A DNA stretch of 26,705 nucleotides from Candidatus Roizmanbacteria bacterium UBA6242. GTDB lineage: Bacteria; Patescibacteriota; Microgenomatia; UBA1406; GWC2-37-13. Of this stretch, positions 1-7,236 are shown in pieces (position 1 is the stretch's first letter; the number at the start of each line of letters is the position of its first letter). The stretch lies in NCBI GenBank assembly GCA_002440905.1, contig DJWA01000002.1, positions 303,534 through 330,238 on the forward strand, given 5' to 3'. A model generated the notes under the pieces. It saw nothing but the letters and a program-made list of their open reading frames with translations. It was not told where the DNA came from and searched no databases. Both the position numbers and the translations under genes were made by a program.

Positions 1-1020
<1,020 letters not shown>

Positions 1021-1060
1021 AGTTTTAAAATAAAAGAAAATAATAATTACGAAAATTAAT

Positions 1061-1085
1061 AAAAAACCTCTGCCTGAAGCAGAGG
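1061..1085 (-). terminator. Intrinsic terminator of the trp attenuator (arms 3:4)
   Basis: On the minus strand a 7-bp GC-rich stem, CCTCTGC/GCAGAGG, with a 5-nt loop (stem-loop 1085 to 1067) is followed directly by six T (1066 to 1061). It sits between the leader peptide and trpB, so it would stop transcription before trpB unless its left arm is captured by the upstream antiterminator sequence. The plus strand has no T-run on the other side, so the signal is directional. Confidence 0.88.
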
Positions 1086-1121
1086 ATAAGTCAATTAAAA
1101 AACGACTCCGCTTCACCAGAG
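1067..1121 (-). promoter_or_regulatory. Trp attenuator with mutually exclusive hairpins
   Basis: Four segments can be read on the minus strand. Arm 1 is CTCTG (1121-1117), arm 2 TGAAGCGGAG (1115-1106), arm 3 CTCTGCTTCA (1084-1075) and arm 4 GCAGAGG (1073-1067). Arms 1:2 can form a 5-bp hairpin, arms 2:3 a 10-bp antiterminator with one G-U pair, and arms 3:4 the terminator. Arm 2 begins with the TGA stop of the leader peptide. A ribosome at the stop codon would cover arm 2 and allow termination. A ribosome stalled at the tandem Trp codons, about 16 nt earlier, would leave arm 2 free to form the antiterminator. The pairings are seen by eye; the mechanism is inferred from E. coli trp attenuation. 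Confidence 0.82.
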
Positions 1122-1160
1122 GAGGGTTGTCCACCAATTGTTGTTATTTTTTATTTTCAT
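1113..1160 (-). CDS. trpL: Trp leader peptide (attenuation sensor)
   Basis: A 15-codon reading frame encodes MKIKNNNNWWTTLLW and ends in TGA. Three of its fifteen codons are TGG, two of them in tandem at positions 9-10; the E. coli trp leader is 14 residues with a tandem Trp at 10-11. Its ATG (1160-1158) overlaps the TGA of the trpR-like gene (1159-1157) as ATGA, so translation is probably coupled to the repressor gene. No separate Shine-Dalgarno sequence is visible. The stop codon lies at the start of the antiterminator arm, the position needed for ribosome-controlled attenuation of trpB. The peptide itself probably has no function; its translation senses charged tRNA-Trp. It is too short for routine gene callers. 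The high Trp content, position and hairpins together make chance unlikely. Confidence 0.85.
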   Translation of the reverse strand: MKIKNNNNWWTTLLW

Positions 1161-1402
1161 ATGTTTTTGAAACGGCCCTTTCTTAATTCCCGACTACCCC
1201 GGGTAACTGTTGCAACGCCGACTTCAAGACGGCGGGCAATCTCCTGGTGGGGGAGGCCTTTTTTTATGAGTTTGACAATCTGCAACCGTGTGGACATTTC
1301 TTCCAACTCATTTGGAGTCAGAATTCCTTTAAGGAATTCCAGCATGTCGCGGGATGTCTTTTGAGACGTGAAAGCTTTAGTCAACTCCCCTACCTTATTC
1401 AT
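1157..1402 (-). CDS. trpR: TrpR-family transcriptional repressor
   Basis: This 81-aa helix-turn-helix protein resembles E. coli TrpR across its core: ILTPNELEEMSTRLQIV matches MLTPDEREALGTRVRIV, and GVATVTRGSREL matches GIATITRGSNSL. Related YerC/YecD proteins lack the TRGS wording. Residues aligned with the Trp corepressor contacts of E. coli TrpR (T44, R54, R84, G85) are kept as T29, R39, R68 and G69; the S88 position is E72. The N-terminal helix and the C-terminal tail are short compared with the 108-aa E. coli protein. The gene has its own promoter overlapped by a Trp-operator-like palindrome, so it probably represses itself and the trpB gene behind it when tryptophan is abundant. The start at 1402 gives a nearly leaderless message. 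Confidence 0.9.
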   Translation of the reverse strand: MNKVGELTKAFTSQKTSRDMLEFLKGILTPNELEEMSTRLQIVKLIKKGLPHQEIARRLEVGVATVTRGSRELRKGRFKNI

Positions 1403-1407
1403 AATAA

Positions 1408-1425
1408 GTACTAGTATACTAGTAC
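1408..1425. promoter_or_regulatory. Trp repressor operator (18-bp perfect palindrome)
   Basis: GTACTAGTATACTAGTAC is its own reverse complement. It differs from the symmetrised E. coli trp operator core GTACTAGTTAACTAGTAC only at the two central-flanking bases. It encloses the -10 box of the trpR promoter, exactly as the E. coli operator encloses the -10 of the trp promoter, and its inner edge is 5 bp from the trpR start codon. Confidence 0.9.
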
Positions 1426-1441
1426 ATTAGTTGTTTGTCAA
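1413..1441 (-). promoter_or_regulatory. Promoter of trpR-trpL-trpB
   Basis: On the minus strand, TTGACA (1441-1436), a 17-bp spacer and TATACT (1418-1413) form a near-consensus housekeeping promoter. Transcription should start near 1405, leaving 3-4 nt before the trpR ATG at 1402. The promoter lies in the 57-nt gap after dtd, which makes trpR the head of a new transcription unit. Confidence 0.88.
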
Positions 1442-1459
1442 TAGTGACTTTCTTAAAGA

Positions 1460-1915
1460 TTACGTTTTTATATACTCCCGGCTATTTAATATGAAGGTTA
1501 CTGGCCCATCGTTAATAAGTTCAATCTTCATGTAAGCGGAAAACAAACCGGTTTTGACAGATGTGCCTTGATTTTTGAGAATTTTGATGAATTTATCGTA
1601 AAGTGACTTTGCGGTTTTGGGTTCCATCGCCGGAAAAAAATCCGGCCTGCGTCCACTTTTAAGATTGGCAGCAAGGGTAAACTGAGAGACAACCATGATC
1701 TCGCCGCTAACGTCAACGATGGACCGATTCATTTTTTTGTCGTCGTCTGCCATTATGCGGAGGTTAATTATTTTTTCAGAAAGCTTTTTAACATCTTCAA
1801 GAGAATCCTCTTTGACAATACCCAATAATATCAGAATACCCTTATTGATCTGAGAGTAGGATTCCCCCCCAATTGTTACTGAAGCCTTGTCGACTCGTTG
1901 AACTACCGCTATCAT
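1460..1915 (-). CDS. dtd: D-aminoacyl-tRNA deacylase
   Basis: Dtd hydrolyses D-amino acids wrongly attached to tRNA. Starting at the ATG at 1915 gives 151 aa beginning MIAVVQRVDKASV, the usual family start; an ATG nine codons upstream (1942) is possible but would lie deep inside the preceding gene. The catalytic-site SQFTL motif and the Gly-cisPro motif (NDGPVTF, near the C-terminus) are both present, and the length is typical. The chosen ATG overlaps the stop of the CoA-binding gene as ATGA. It is the last gene of the minus-strand run that starts with the small membrane protein near 6760, and is followed by the independent trpR promoter. Confidence 0.95.
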   Translation of the reverse strand: MIAVVQRVDKASVTIGGESYSQINKGILILLGIVKEDSLEDVKKLSEKIINLRIMADDDKKMNRSIVDVSGEIMVVSQFTLAANLKSGRRPDFFPAMEPKTAKSLYDKFIKILKNQGTSVKTGLFSAYMKIELINDGPVTFILNSREYIKT

Positions 1916-2298
1916 ATTCTTTTGTATACCTTCATCATGCACATATTCATGACGACATTTAAGCCGGCATCTTTGGCTTTTTTAGCAGCCTCGTTGTTAA
2001 TAACCCCTTCCTGCATCCAGATGGACTTAGCGTTAATTTTGATCGCTTCGTCAACAATTTTCTCGACAAATTCACTCCTTCTGAAAATTTCAACAACATC
2101 AATCTTTTCCTTTACCTCAGACAGCGAGGCGTAACTTTTTCTTCCTAGGAAGCTATCGATGTTAGGATTAACCGGTATAACCCTAAAACCTTTTTCCATA
2201 AGAAATTTGGCGACTTGGAAAGAGGGCCTTTGAGGGTTATCAGATAGTCCAACTACCGCTATTGTTTTTATATTTTTGAAAAAATCCGCATAATTCAT
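1912..2298 (-). CDS. CoA-binding domain protein (YccU type)
   Basis: A single Rossmann-fold domain of 128 aa. The start KTIAVVGLSDNPQRPSFQVAKFLMEKGFRVIPVNP is the nucleotide-binding half of the CoA_binding_2 family, and IWMQEGVINNEAAKKAKDAGLNVVMNMCMMK is the conserved C-terminal half. Proteins of this family resemble the CoA-binding domain of succinyl-CoA synthetase, but have no catalytic partner domain and no settled function. The gene overlaps lepB upstream and dtd downstream by 4 nt each (ATGA), so it is translated from the same message. The neighbours do not indicate a specific role. Confidence 0.88.
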   Translation of the reverse strand: MNYADFFKNIKTIAVVGLSDNPQRPSFQVAKFLMEKGFRVIPVNPNIDSFLGRKSYASLSEVKEKIDVVEIFRRSEFVEKIVDEAIKINAKSIWMQEGVINNEAAKKAKDAGLNVVMNMCMMKVYKRI

Positions 2299-2834
2299 AG
2301 TCCGAGATTGAATTGGGGAAAATATTGAATCGTAGCTTTGCCAATAACTGACTCCATGGACACAGGTCCAAATTCCCTTGAATCGGAAGACCGAGGCCGG
2401 TTGTCCCCCATAACAAATACATGGTTTTCAGGAACCACATATGGAATGTTTTCTTCTGTAAAGCCATTCTCCCATAGATTGGTTTTTTCACTTAAGTAAG
2501 GTTCTTCGAGTAAATATCCGTCAATATATACGTCTCCTTCCTTAATAAGCAGTGTCTCGCCCGGAAGGGCTATTACCCGTTTGACATACTCGATGTCCGG
2601 GTTCTTCGGAGATTCAATAATAATAACGTCTCCACGGTTAACGTCAGAAATCCTGTAGGCCACACGGCTTACAAATATTCGGTCACCGCTGTGAAGAGTC
2701 GGCTCCATTGATGCACCAAGAACCGAAGAAGGGAAAAACAGAAACAAATAGACAATAATGTAAAGCGAGCCGACAAAAGCTATTGTTTCTATGGTATCGG
2801 AAACGAAGTTGATTGATAATTTTAAAAATTTCAT
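2295..2834 (-). CDS. lepB: Signal peptidase I
   Basis: Membrane-bound Ser/Lys protease that removes signal peptides from exported proteins. The 179-aa protein has one N-terminal membrane segment (about residues 17-36) followed by the catalytic serine in GASMEPTLHSGD (S42), the general base lysine in YVKRVIALPGE (K85), and the conserved box VFVMGDNRPRSSDSREFG. The size and single anchor are like Gram-positive SipS-type enzymes rather than the larger E. coli LepB. It begins 2 nt after the stop of the class A PBP gene and ends in an ATGA overlap with the CoA-binding gene, indicating one operon. Confidence 0.95.
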   Translation of the reverse strand: MKFLKLSINFVSDTIETIAFVGSLYIIVYLFLFFPSSVLGASMEPTLHSGDRIFVSRVAYRISDVNRGDVIIIESPKNPDIEYVKRVIALPGETLLIKEGDVYIDGYLLEEPYLSEKTNLWENGFTEENIPYVVPENHVFVMGDNRPRSSDSREFGPVSMESVIGKATIQYFPQFNLGL

Positions 2835-2836
2835 TT

Positions 2837-5056
2837 TTAAAGATTGACGTTTTGGAATGGGTCGCCCCCTTCGTGGTTACAATCAATGCAGTACATCGTA
2901 TTAAGCGGGTCTTTAATCACGGTCTTTTCTTTCATTTCCACATCTGGAAAACCGGTCGGAACCATTTTGTCGTCTTTTCCAACGGGAATGGTCGTCTTGA
3001 ATATATTTGACTCTTTAGATTCGGTTCCTTTGATGAAATACTCAAAGCGGGGCGAGCAGTTTTCCTTGCCGTCTTCGCCTTTATTCATCAGATCACCGGA
3101 GTCCCAACAAACCTGCTGCCCAACAACCGAATCTGGCTTGACAGGCCATAAGTCTGGCTGGTTTTTGAGAACGCTCTTCATAATTCGGTTCCATATAGGC
3201 GCAGCACCGGTAACTCCTGAGGTCAGGTAAGGGTTCATCGGCGAGTTGTCGTTATTGCCGACCCAGACTGCTGTTAAAAAATTTGGTGTGTAACCAATCG
3301 TCCAGTTATCCCGTTTGTCGTCGGTTGTTCCCGTTTTAACCGATACTGCGTGGCCTGGAATAACCAACTGCGATCCGGTACCAAATGCTTGGGCTCGGGC
3401 GTTGTCATCCAACAGAATATGGGAAATGATAAAAGCAGTCTCGGGTGAGATTGCTTTTTTCCCGGTAATTGAAAGATAACTTGGTGCCGTTAAAGGTTTT
3501 TTGACATCTGGTACGAAGTTAGGATTGTTGAATTTGTATAGAGTTTTACCAAACTTGTCCTTAATTTCAAGGATTTCGGTCAGCTCTTTGGCTTTTCCCC
3601 GATTGGCGAATGCGGAAAATGCCTGGGCCATTTCGGTCATTTTAACTTCTCCTCCACCCAGAGTGAGTGAGAGCCCGTACTTTGACGGGTCTTTAAATGA
3701 CGTAATCATGAAGCCGGATGCGGAAGCAATAAAGTCTTCAACTCCATTTATGGCAAGCATCTTGACAGCCGGGATGTTGAATGAATTACCAAGGGAAAAC
3801 CTTAACGCTTGTGGTCCATGAAACTGTCCGTCATAATTGACAGGACAATAACCCTTAGGTTGTCCAGCGGCTGAAAAACAAGTAGGTGAGTCAATAAAAA
3901 TAGTTGCCGCCGTCACAAGACGCCGGTCAATACCGATGGCGTAGTTTATGGGTTTTATGGACGACCCTGGTTGTCGGAGAGCGGTTGTGACGTTGAAGGC
4001 TCCAGATCCAGTTGCAAAATAATCTACAGACCCCACCATAGCCAATATTTCACCAGTTGGCGGCCGGGTGACCAATACTGCGCCGTTTGTCACATCCAGG
4101 TCTTCGAGCTCGGCGATCTCTTCCCTTAAAGTTTCTTCCGCCTGGGTTTGGATATCAAGATCGAGGGTGGTTGTGACCATAAGCCCACCCTCTTCAATTA
4201 CTTCTTTCCCATACCGCTCTTCAAGGATTTTTTTGACGTGAAAAACAAAATGAGGTGCTTTAATAATATCTTTTGGTGGTTTTATATCCAGCTTTTGTTT
4301 CTTGGCGTTTTCATATGTGTTTTTGTCAATGTATTTATCCTCAAACATCCGCTTAAGAACGGAATTCTTACGATTAAAAGAAAGTTCGGGATTTAGGTAA
4401 GGAGAGTAGAGGGAAGGCGCCTGCGGAAGGCCGGCCAAGAATGCTCCTTCAGCCAGAGTCAGCTTTTTGGCAGACTTGTCAAAATAGAGCATACTTGCCT
4501 GTTCGATCCCATAAGCGCTTCCGCCGTATGGAACCTGATTCAAGTACATTTCAAGTATCTGATCTTTGGTATAGATCTTTTCGGTCCAAAGTGCTAGGAC
4601 TATTTCCCTTACCTTACGTCTTATAGTCCGCTCGGGGGTCAACAAAGATGTCTTAATAAGCTGTTGAGTTATGGTTGATCCGCCTTGAACATTGGTCGTT
4701 AAAAAAGTGTCCCTTACGGCTCGAAGAATGCCGCTCAGGAAGGAAACCCCTTTGTGGCGGTAGAAGTCCTTATCTTCTATTGCGATAGTAGCTTGAGCCA
4801 TGTGTTTTGGTAGACTATCAAGTTTTATAAAAGTTCGGTTCTCATCCTTATATATGTCATATAATAGTTTTCCTCTTCGGTCAAAAATTTGTGTAGATAA
4901 GGGTGTTGTTTGAAAATCCTTAAGTTTGTAAGGGTTTGGCAAATCATAGAAGAAATAAAAAAAGATAAGAAAAAAGACGGCAAAAAAAGACAAGACAGCA
5001 ATTCGTTTTTTTCTTTTGTTTAAAATCTGTTTTATGTTGTCAATATTGTTATTCAT
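2837..5056 (-). CDS. Class A penicillin-binding protein (glycosyltransferase/transpeptidase)
   Basis: This 739-aa bifunctional enzyme polymerises lipid II into glycan strands and cross-links the peptides outside the membrane. It has one membrane anchor (about 18-37) and then the GT51 domain with the catalytic glutamate in AIEDKDFYRHKG (E94) and GGSTITQQLIK (126-135). The transpeptidase domain follows, with SSIK (S365, K368), SFN (425-427) and KTGTT (574-578). The C-terminal 90 residues hold four cysteines, including a CIDC pair near the end, and have no domain I recognise. Its start overlaps the metG stop as ATGA. The family is PBP1A/PonA-like. Confidence 0.96.
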   Translation of the reverse strand: MNNNIDNIKQILNKRKKRIAVLSFFAVFFLIFFYFFYDLPNPYKLKDFQTTPLSTQIFDRRGKLLYDIYKDENRTFIKLDSLPKHMAQATIAIEDKDFYRHKGVSFLSGILRAVRDTFLTTNVQGGSTITQQLIKTSLLTPERTIRRKVREIVLALWTEKIYTKDQILEMYLNQVPYGGSAYGIEQASMLYFDKSAKKLTLAEGAFLAGLPQAPSLYSPYLNPELSFNRKNSVLKRMFEDKYIDKNTYENAKKQKLDIKPPKDIIKAPHFVFHVKKILEERYGKEVIEEGGLMVTTTLDLDIQTQAEETLREEIAELEDLDVTNGAVLVTRPPTGEILAMVGSVDYFATGSGAFNVTTALRQPGSSIKPINYAIGIDRRLVTAATIFIDSPTCFSAAGQPKGYCPVNYDGQFHGPQALRFSLGNSFNIPAVKMLAINGVEDFIASASGFMITSFKDPSKYGLSLTLGGGEVKMTEMAQAFSAFANRGKAKELTEILEIKDKFGKTLYKFNNPNFVPDVKKPLTAPSYLSITGKKAISPETAFIISHILLDDNARAQAFGTGSQLVIPGHAVSVKTGTTDDKRDNWTIGYTPNFLTAVWVGNNDNSPMNPYLTSGVTGAAPIWNRIMKSVLKNQPDLWPVKPDSVVGQQVCWDSGDLMNKGEDGKENCSPRFEYFIKGTESKESNIFKTTIPVGKDDKMVPTGFPDVEMKEKTVIKDPLNTMYCIDCNHEGGDPFQNVNL

Positions 5057-6453
5057 ATCAATCTTGGGAAAAGCGGTTGGGCTTTTTTTACCTTGCCTCC
5101 GGTGGAACTGACGATTTTTTCCGCTGTTTCCGGCATAAAGGGTATAAGCATAGTTCCGATTATATTAAGTTCACCCAATTTTTTCTTAAGAAAATCTTCT
5201 CTTCCTGTTTCGTTCTTCCAAGGGGCAAATTCGTCAATTGCGCGGTTCATGTCTTTGATTCTTCGCCATATCTTCTCCAAAGCTTCGTTGAAGCGGTATT
5301 CTTTCATGAGGTTAACGATCGCAGGATCGTAAATGTCTTTGATTTCATAATCGTTAATAACTTCTACATTGTATTTTTCCCCGAGATTTGTGAGTCTTGA
5401 TAAAAGGTTGCCGAGTTCATTAGACAAATCTGAAGAATATACTTCATCCATCCTGGAATAGGAAAAATCTCCGTCAGAGAAAGGCGGGATCTCTTTTAAA
5501 AGGTAATACCTGGTGGCGTCAACACCATACTTATTGACGACTTCATTGGGGTTAATTATATTACCAATGGTTTTCGACATCTTTTGACCGTTGACGGTTA
5601 AGTAGCCATGGGCAAAAACAGCCTTCGGAAGGGGGATATCTGCCGAAAGAAGAAAAGCCGGCCAGTAAACGGTGTGAAATCTTATTATTCCCTTGCCAAT
5701 AATGTGAAGATCCGCAGGCCATATCGAGTCGTCAACACCCGAGCGATAAATATTCAAAGCGTCAAACCAGACATACATTCTCTGGGACTCATCTCCCGGA
5801 ACCGGCACGCCCCAATTTTTAGCCCTTTCGTTTGATCTTGATATGCTTATGTCCTTCAGAGGTTCTTTCAAAAACTGAAGAACTTCATTTTTTCTGAAAT
5901 CAGGGTAAATCCTGAGGGTGTCACGTGAAATGAGATCAATTAATTGTTCCTGGTACTTTGATAGCCTGAAGAAATAATTGGATTCTGAAACTTTTTCTAG
6001 CTTTTTACCCGGGTGCTCTCCACATTCGCCGTCTTGAAGTTCTTCTTCAGTGTAGAAAGCTTCGCAACCGACGCAATATAGCCCTTCGTAGTCCTTTTTA
6101 TATATATCTCCTTTATCGTTGCACTTTGTCCACAGGTCTTGACTCGATTTGAAATGACCGGGGTTTGTGCCTTTTTGGAACACGTCAAAATGGGTGTTAA
6201 GTTTTTTTGTAAGCTCAAGAAACAATTCGGCATTGAGGTCTACGAATTTCTGCACTTCCTGACCTGCCTTTTCGGCAGCCTGGACGTTTTTGAGAGCGTT
6301 TTCATCACTGCCGGTTAGTGTTATGGCTTCGACCCCTTGAAGTTTCTTATACCTGGCAACGACGTCAACCTGTAGAAATTCAAGAGCGTGTCCAATATGG
6401 GGGGCAGCATTGACGTAAGGGATGGCCGCCGTAACGTAGAATTTTTTGTTCAT
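5053..6453 (-). CDS. metG: Methionyl-tRNA synthetase
   Basis: Charges tRNA-Met in the cytoplasm. The 466-aa protein has the class I signatures HIGH (residues 19-22) and KMSKT (291-295). A zinc-knuckle insertion is seen at 127-147 with three cysteines and a histidine (CVGC, then CGEH), suggesting a single-zinc type. The C-terminal dimerisation (EMAP-like) domain found in many bacterial MetG proteins is absent, as in other compact forms. It starts 4 nt after the small membrane protein gene and overlaps the PBP gene downstream. A TAAAAT box 6 nt before the ATG could be an additional promoter, but no matching -35 is convincing. Confidence 0.96.
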   Translation of the reverse strand: MNKKFYVTAAIPYVNAAPHIGHALEFLQVDVVARYKKLQGVEAITLTGSDENALKNVQAAEKAGQEVQKFVDLNAELFLELTKKLNTHFDVFQKGTNPGHFKSSQDLWTKCNDKGDIYKKDYEGLYCVGCEAFYTEEELQDGECGEHPGKKLEKVSESNYFFRLSKYQEQLIDLISRDTLRIYPDFRKNEVLQFLKEPLKDISISRSNERAKNWGVPVPGDESQRMYVWFDALNIYRSGVDDSIWPADLHIIGKGIIRFHTVYWPAFLLSADIPLPKAVFAHGYLTVNGQKMSKTIGNIINPNEVVNKYGVDATRYYLLKEIPPFSDGDFSYSRMDEVYSSDLSNELGNLLSRLTNLGEKYNVEVINDYEIKDIYDPAIVNLMKEYRFNEALEKIWRRIKDMNRAIDEFAPWKNETGREDFLKKKLGELNIIGTMLIPFMPETAEKIVSSTGGKVKKAQPLFPRLI

Positions 6454-6457
6454 CTTA

Positions 6458-6760
6458 TTATTTTATCAAAATTGATATCCCGACAAGCAAGCTAATTGCT
6501 AAGGCTGAGTTTATAGGATCTAATAGGTCCAAGGCGCGAAGAGTTAAAAGGATAAAAGTAAACAAAGACGTCAATAAGGCATATTTATGGTCCGTAAACG
6601 ATCTTACAACCAGTCCAGCAATAAGACTTAAGATGGCAATCAGAATAAGGATCATTAATAGGCTTACTGGCGGATATAGCAGGATTATTGAGGCCGAAAT
6701 AATGGTCAATATAATAACCGGAAAGGCCTTTTTTGTTAAAACTCCTCTTGCAACTCTCAT
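6458..6760 (-). CDS. Small integral membrane protein, unknown function
   Basis: A 100-aa, very hydrophobic protein with a basic N-terminus (MRVARGVLTKK) and probably four membrane segments (about 13-30, 32-51, 60-74, 82-99). I recognise no family and see no catalytic motif. It is the first gene of the metG-PBP-lepB run and is divergent from rpsO with 24 nt between the start codons. A TATAAT box on its strand lies 8 nt before the ATG, giving an almost leaderless message. Confidence 0.7.
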   Translation of the reverse strand: MRVARGVLTKKAFPVIILTIISASIILLYPPVSLLMILILIAILSLIAGLVVRSFTDHKYALLTSLFTFILLTLRALDLLDPINSALAISLLVGISILIK

Positions 6761-6776
6761 GATTATCTATTATAAT
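6748..6776 (+). promoter_or_regulatory. rpsO promoter
   Basis: TTGCAA (6748-6753), a 17-bp spacer and a perfect TATAAT (6771-6776) precede the rpsO ATG at 6785 by 8 nt, so the transcript would be leaderless or carry 1-2 extra bases. The -10 overlaps a divergent TATAAT on the minus strand (6774-6769) that would serve the small membrane protein gene. Confidence 0.7.
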
Positions 6777-6784
6777 CATTAACC

Positions 6785-7168
6785 ATGGCAAAGACAAAAA
6801 AAACTGCTAAACCAGCAAAGGAAGAAAAAAAGTTGAAATCGGCAAAAGAGGAAAAAGTTGTGAAAGTTACTGCGAAAGCTGTTGAAGAGAATTCAAAAAC
6901 AGTCAATCTACCAGAAGATAAGGAAAAAGTCATCGAAAAGTTCGCCCAGAGAAAAGGCGATACTGGATCACCCGAGGTACAGGTAGCCCTTTTGACCCAC
7001 AAAATCGAGAAATTGAGCGGACACCTTGATATCAATAAGAAAGATAATCATTCACGCCGTGGACTTTTGAAAGTGATTGCCAAAAGAAGGAGAATTTTGA
7101 ACTACTTGCAGAAATTAGACGAAAAAAGATATAAAAAATTGATTAAGGAGCTTAGCCTTAAAAAGTAA
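6785..7168 (+). CDS. rpsO: 30S ribosomal protein S15 with basic N-terminal extension
   Basis: S15 binds 16S rRNA early in assembly of the small subunit platform. The conserved 89-residue S15 fold occupies about residues 43-127, with the signatures KGDTGSPEVQVALLTHKI, HSRRGLLKVIAKRRRILNYL and the C-terminal YKKLIKELSLKK. The first 40 or so residues are an additional Lys/Glu/Ala-rich tail not found in typical S15, probably disordered. No internal ATG lies at the usual S15 start, and the promoter 8 nt upstream supports the long form. It is followed by pnp, the order conserved in many bacteria. Confidence 0.96.
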   Translation: MAKTKKTAKPAKEEKKLKSAKEEKVVKVTAKAVEENSKTVNLPEDKEKVIEKFAQRKGDTGSPEVQVALLTHKIEKLSGHLDINKKDNHSRRGLLKVIAKRRRILNYLQKLDEKRYKKLIKELSLKK

Positions 7169-7200
7169 GAAATCCTAATATATCTTCTTTAAAAATTAAT

Positions 7201-7222
7201 ATATAATTGGTTTTAATTATAT
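7201..7222 (+). repeat. AT-rich inverted repeat upstream of pnp
   Basis: ATATAATT (7201-7208) and AATTATAT (7215-7222) are perfect 8-bp inverted repeats separated by GGTTTT. They lie in the 68-nt gap between rpsO and pnp. A TATAAT is contained in the left arm (7202-7207). It may be a weak RNA hairpin, part of a pnp promoter, or chance in an AT-rich spacer. Confidence 0.35.
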
Positions 7223-7236
7223 TTATATAAAACACT

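Noticed and set aside
1021..1160. T-box riboswitch as the Trp sensor
   Set aside because: No T-box consensus sequence or long specifier stem; the spacer of about 140 nt is fully explained by the leader peptide and attenuator.
7147..7165. TTAAGG/CCTTAA hairpin at the end of rpsO
   Set aside because: Inside the coding sequence, only 6 bp, not GC-rich and not followed by a T-run, so not a terminator.
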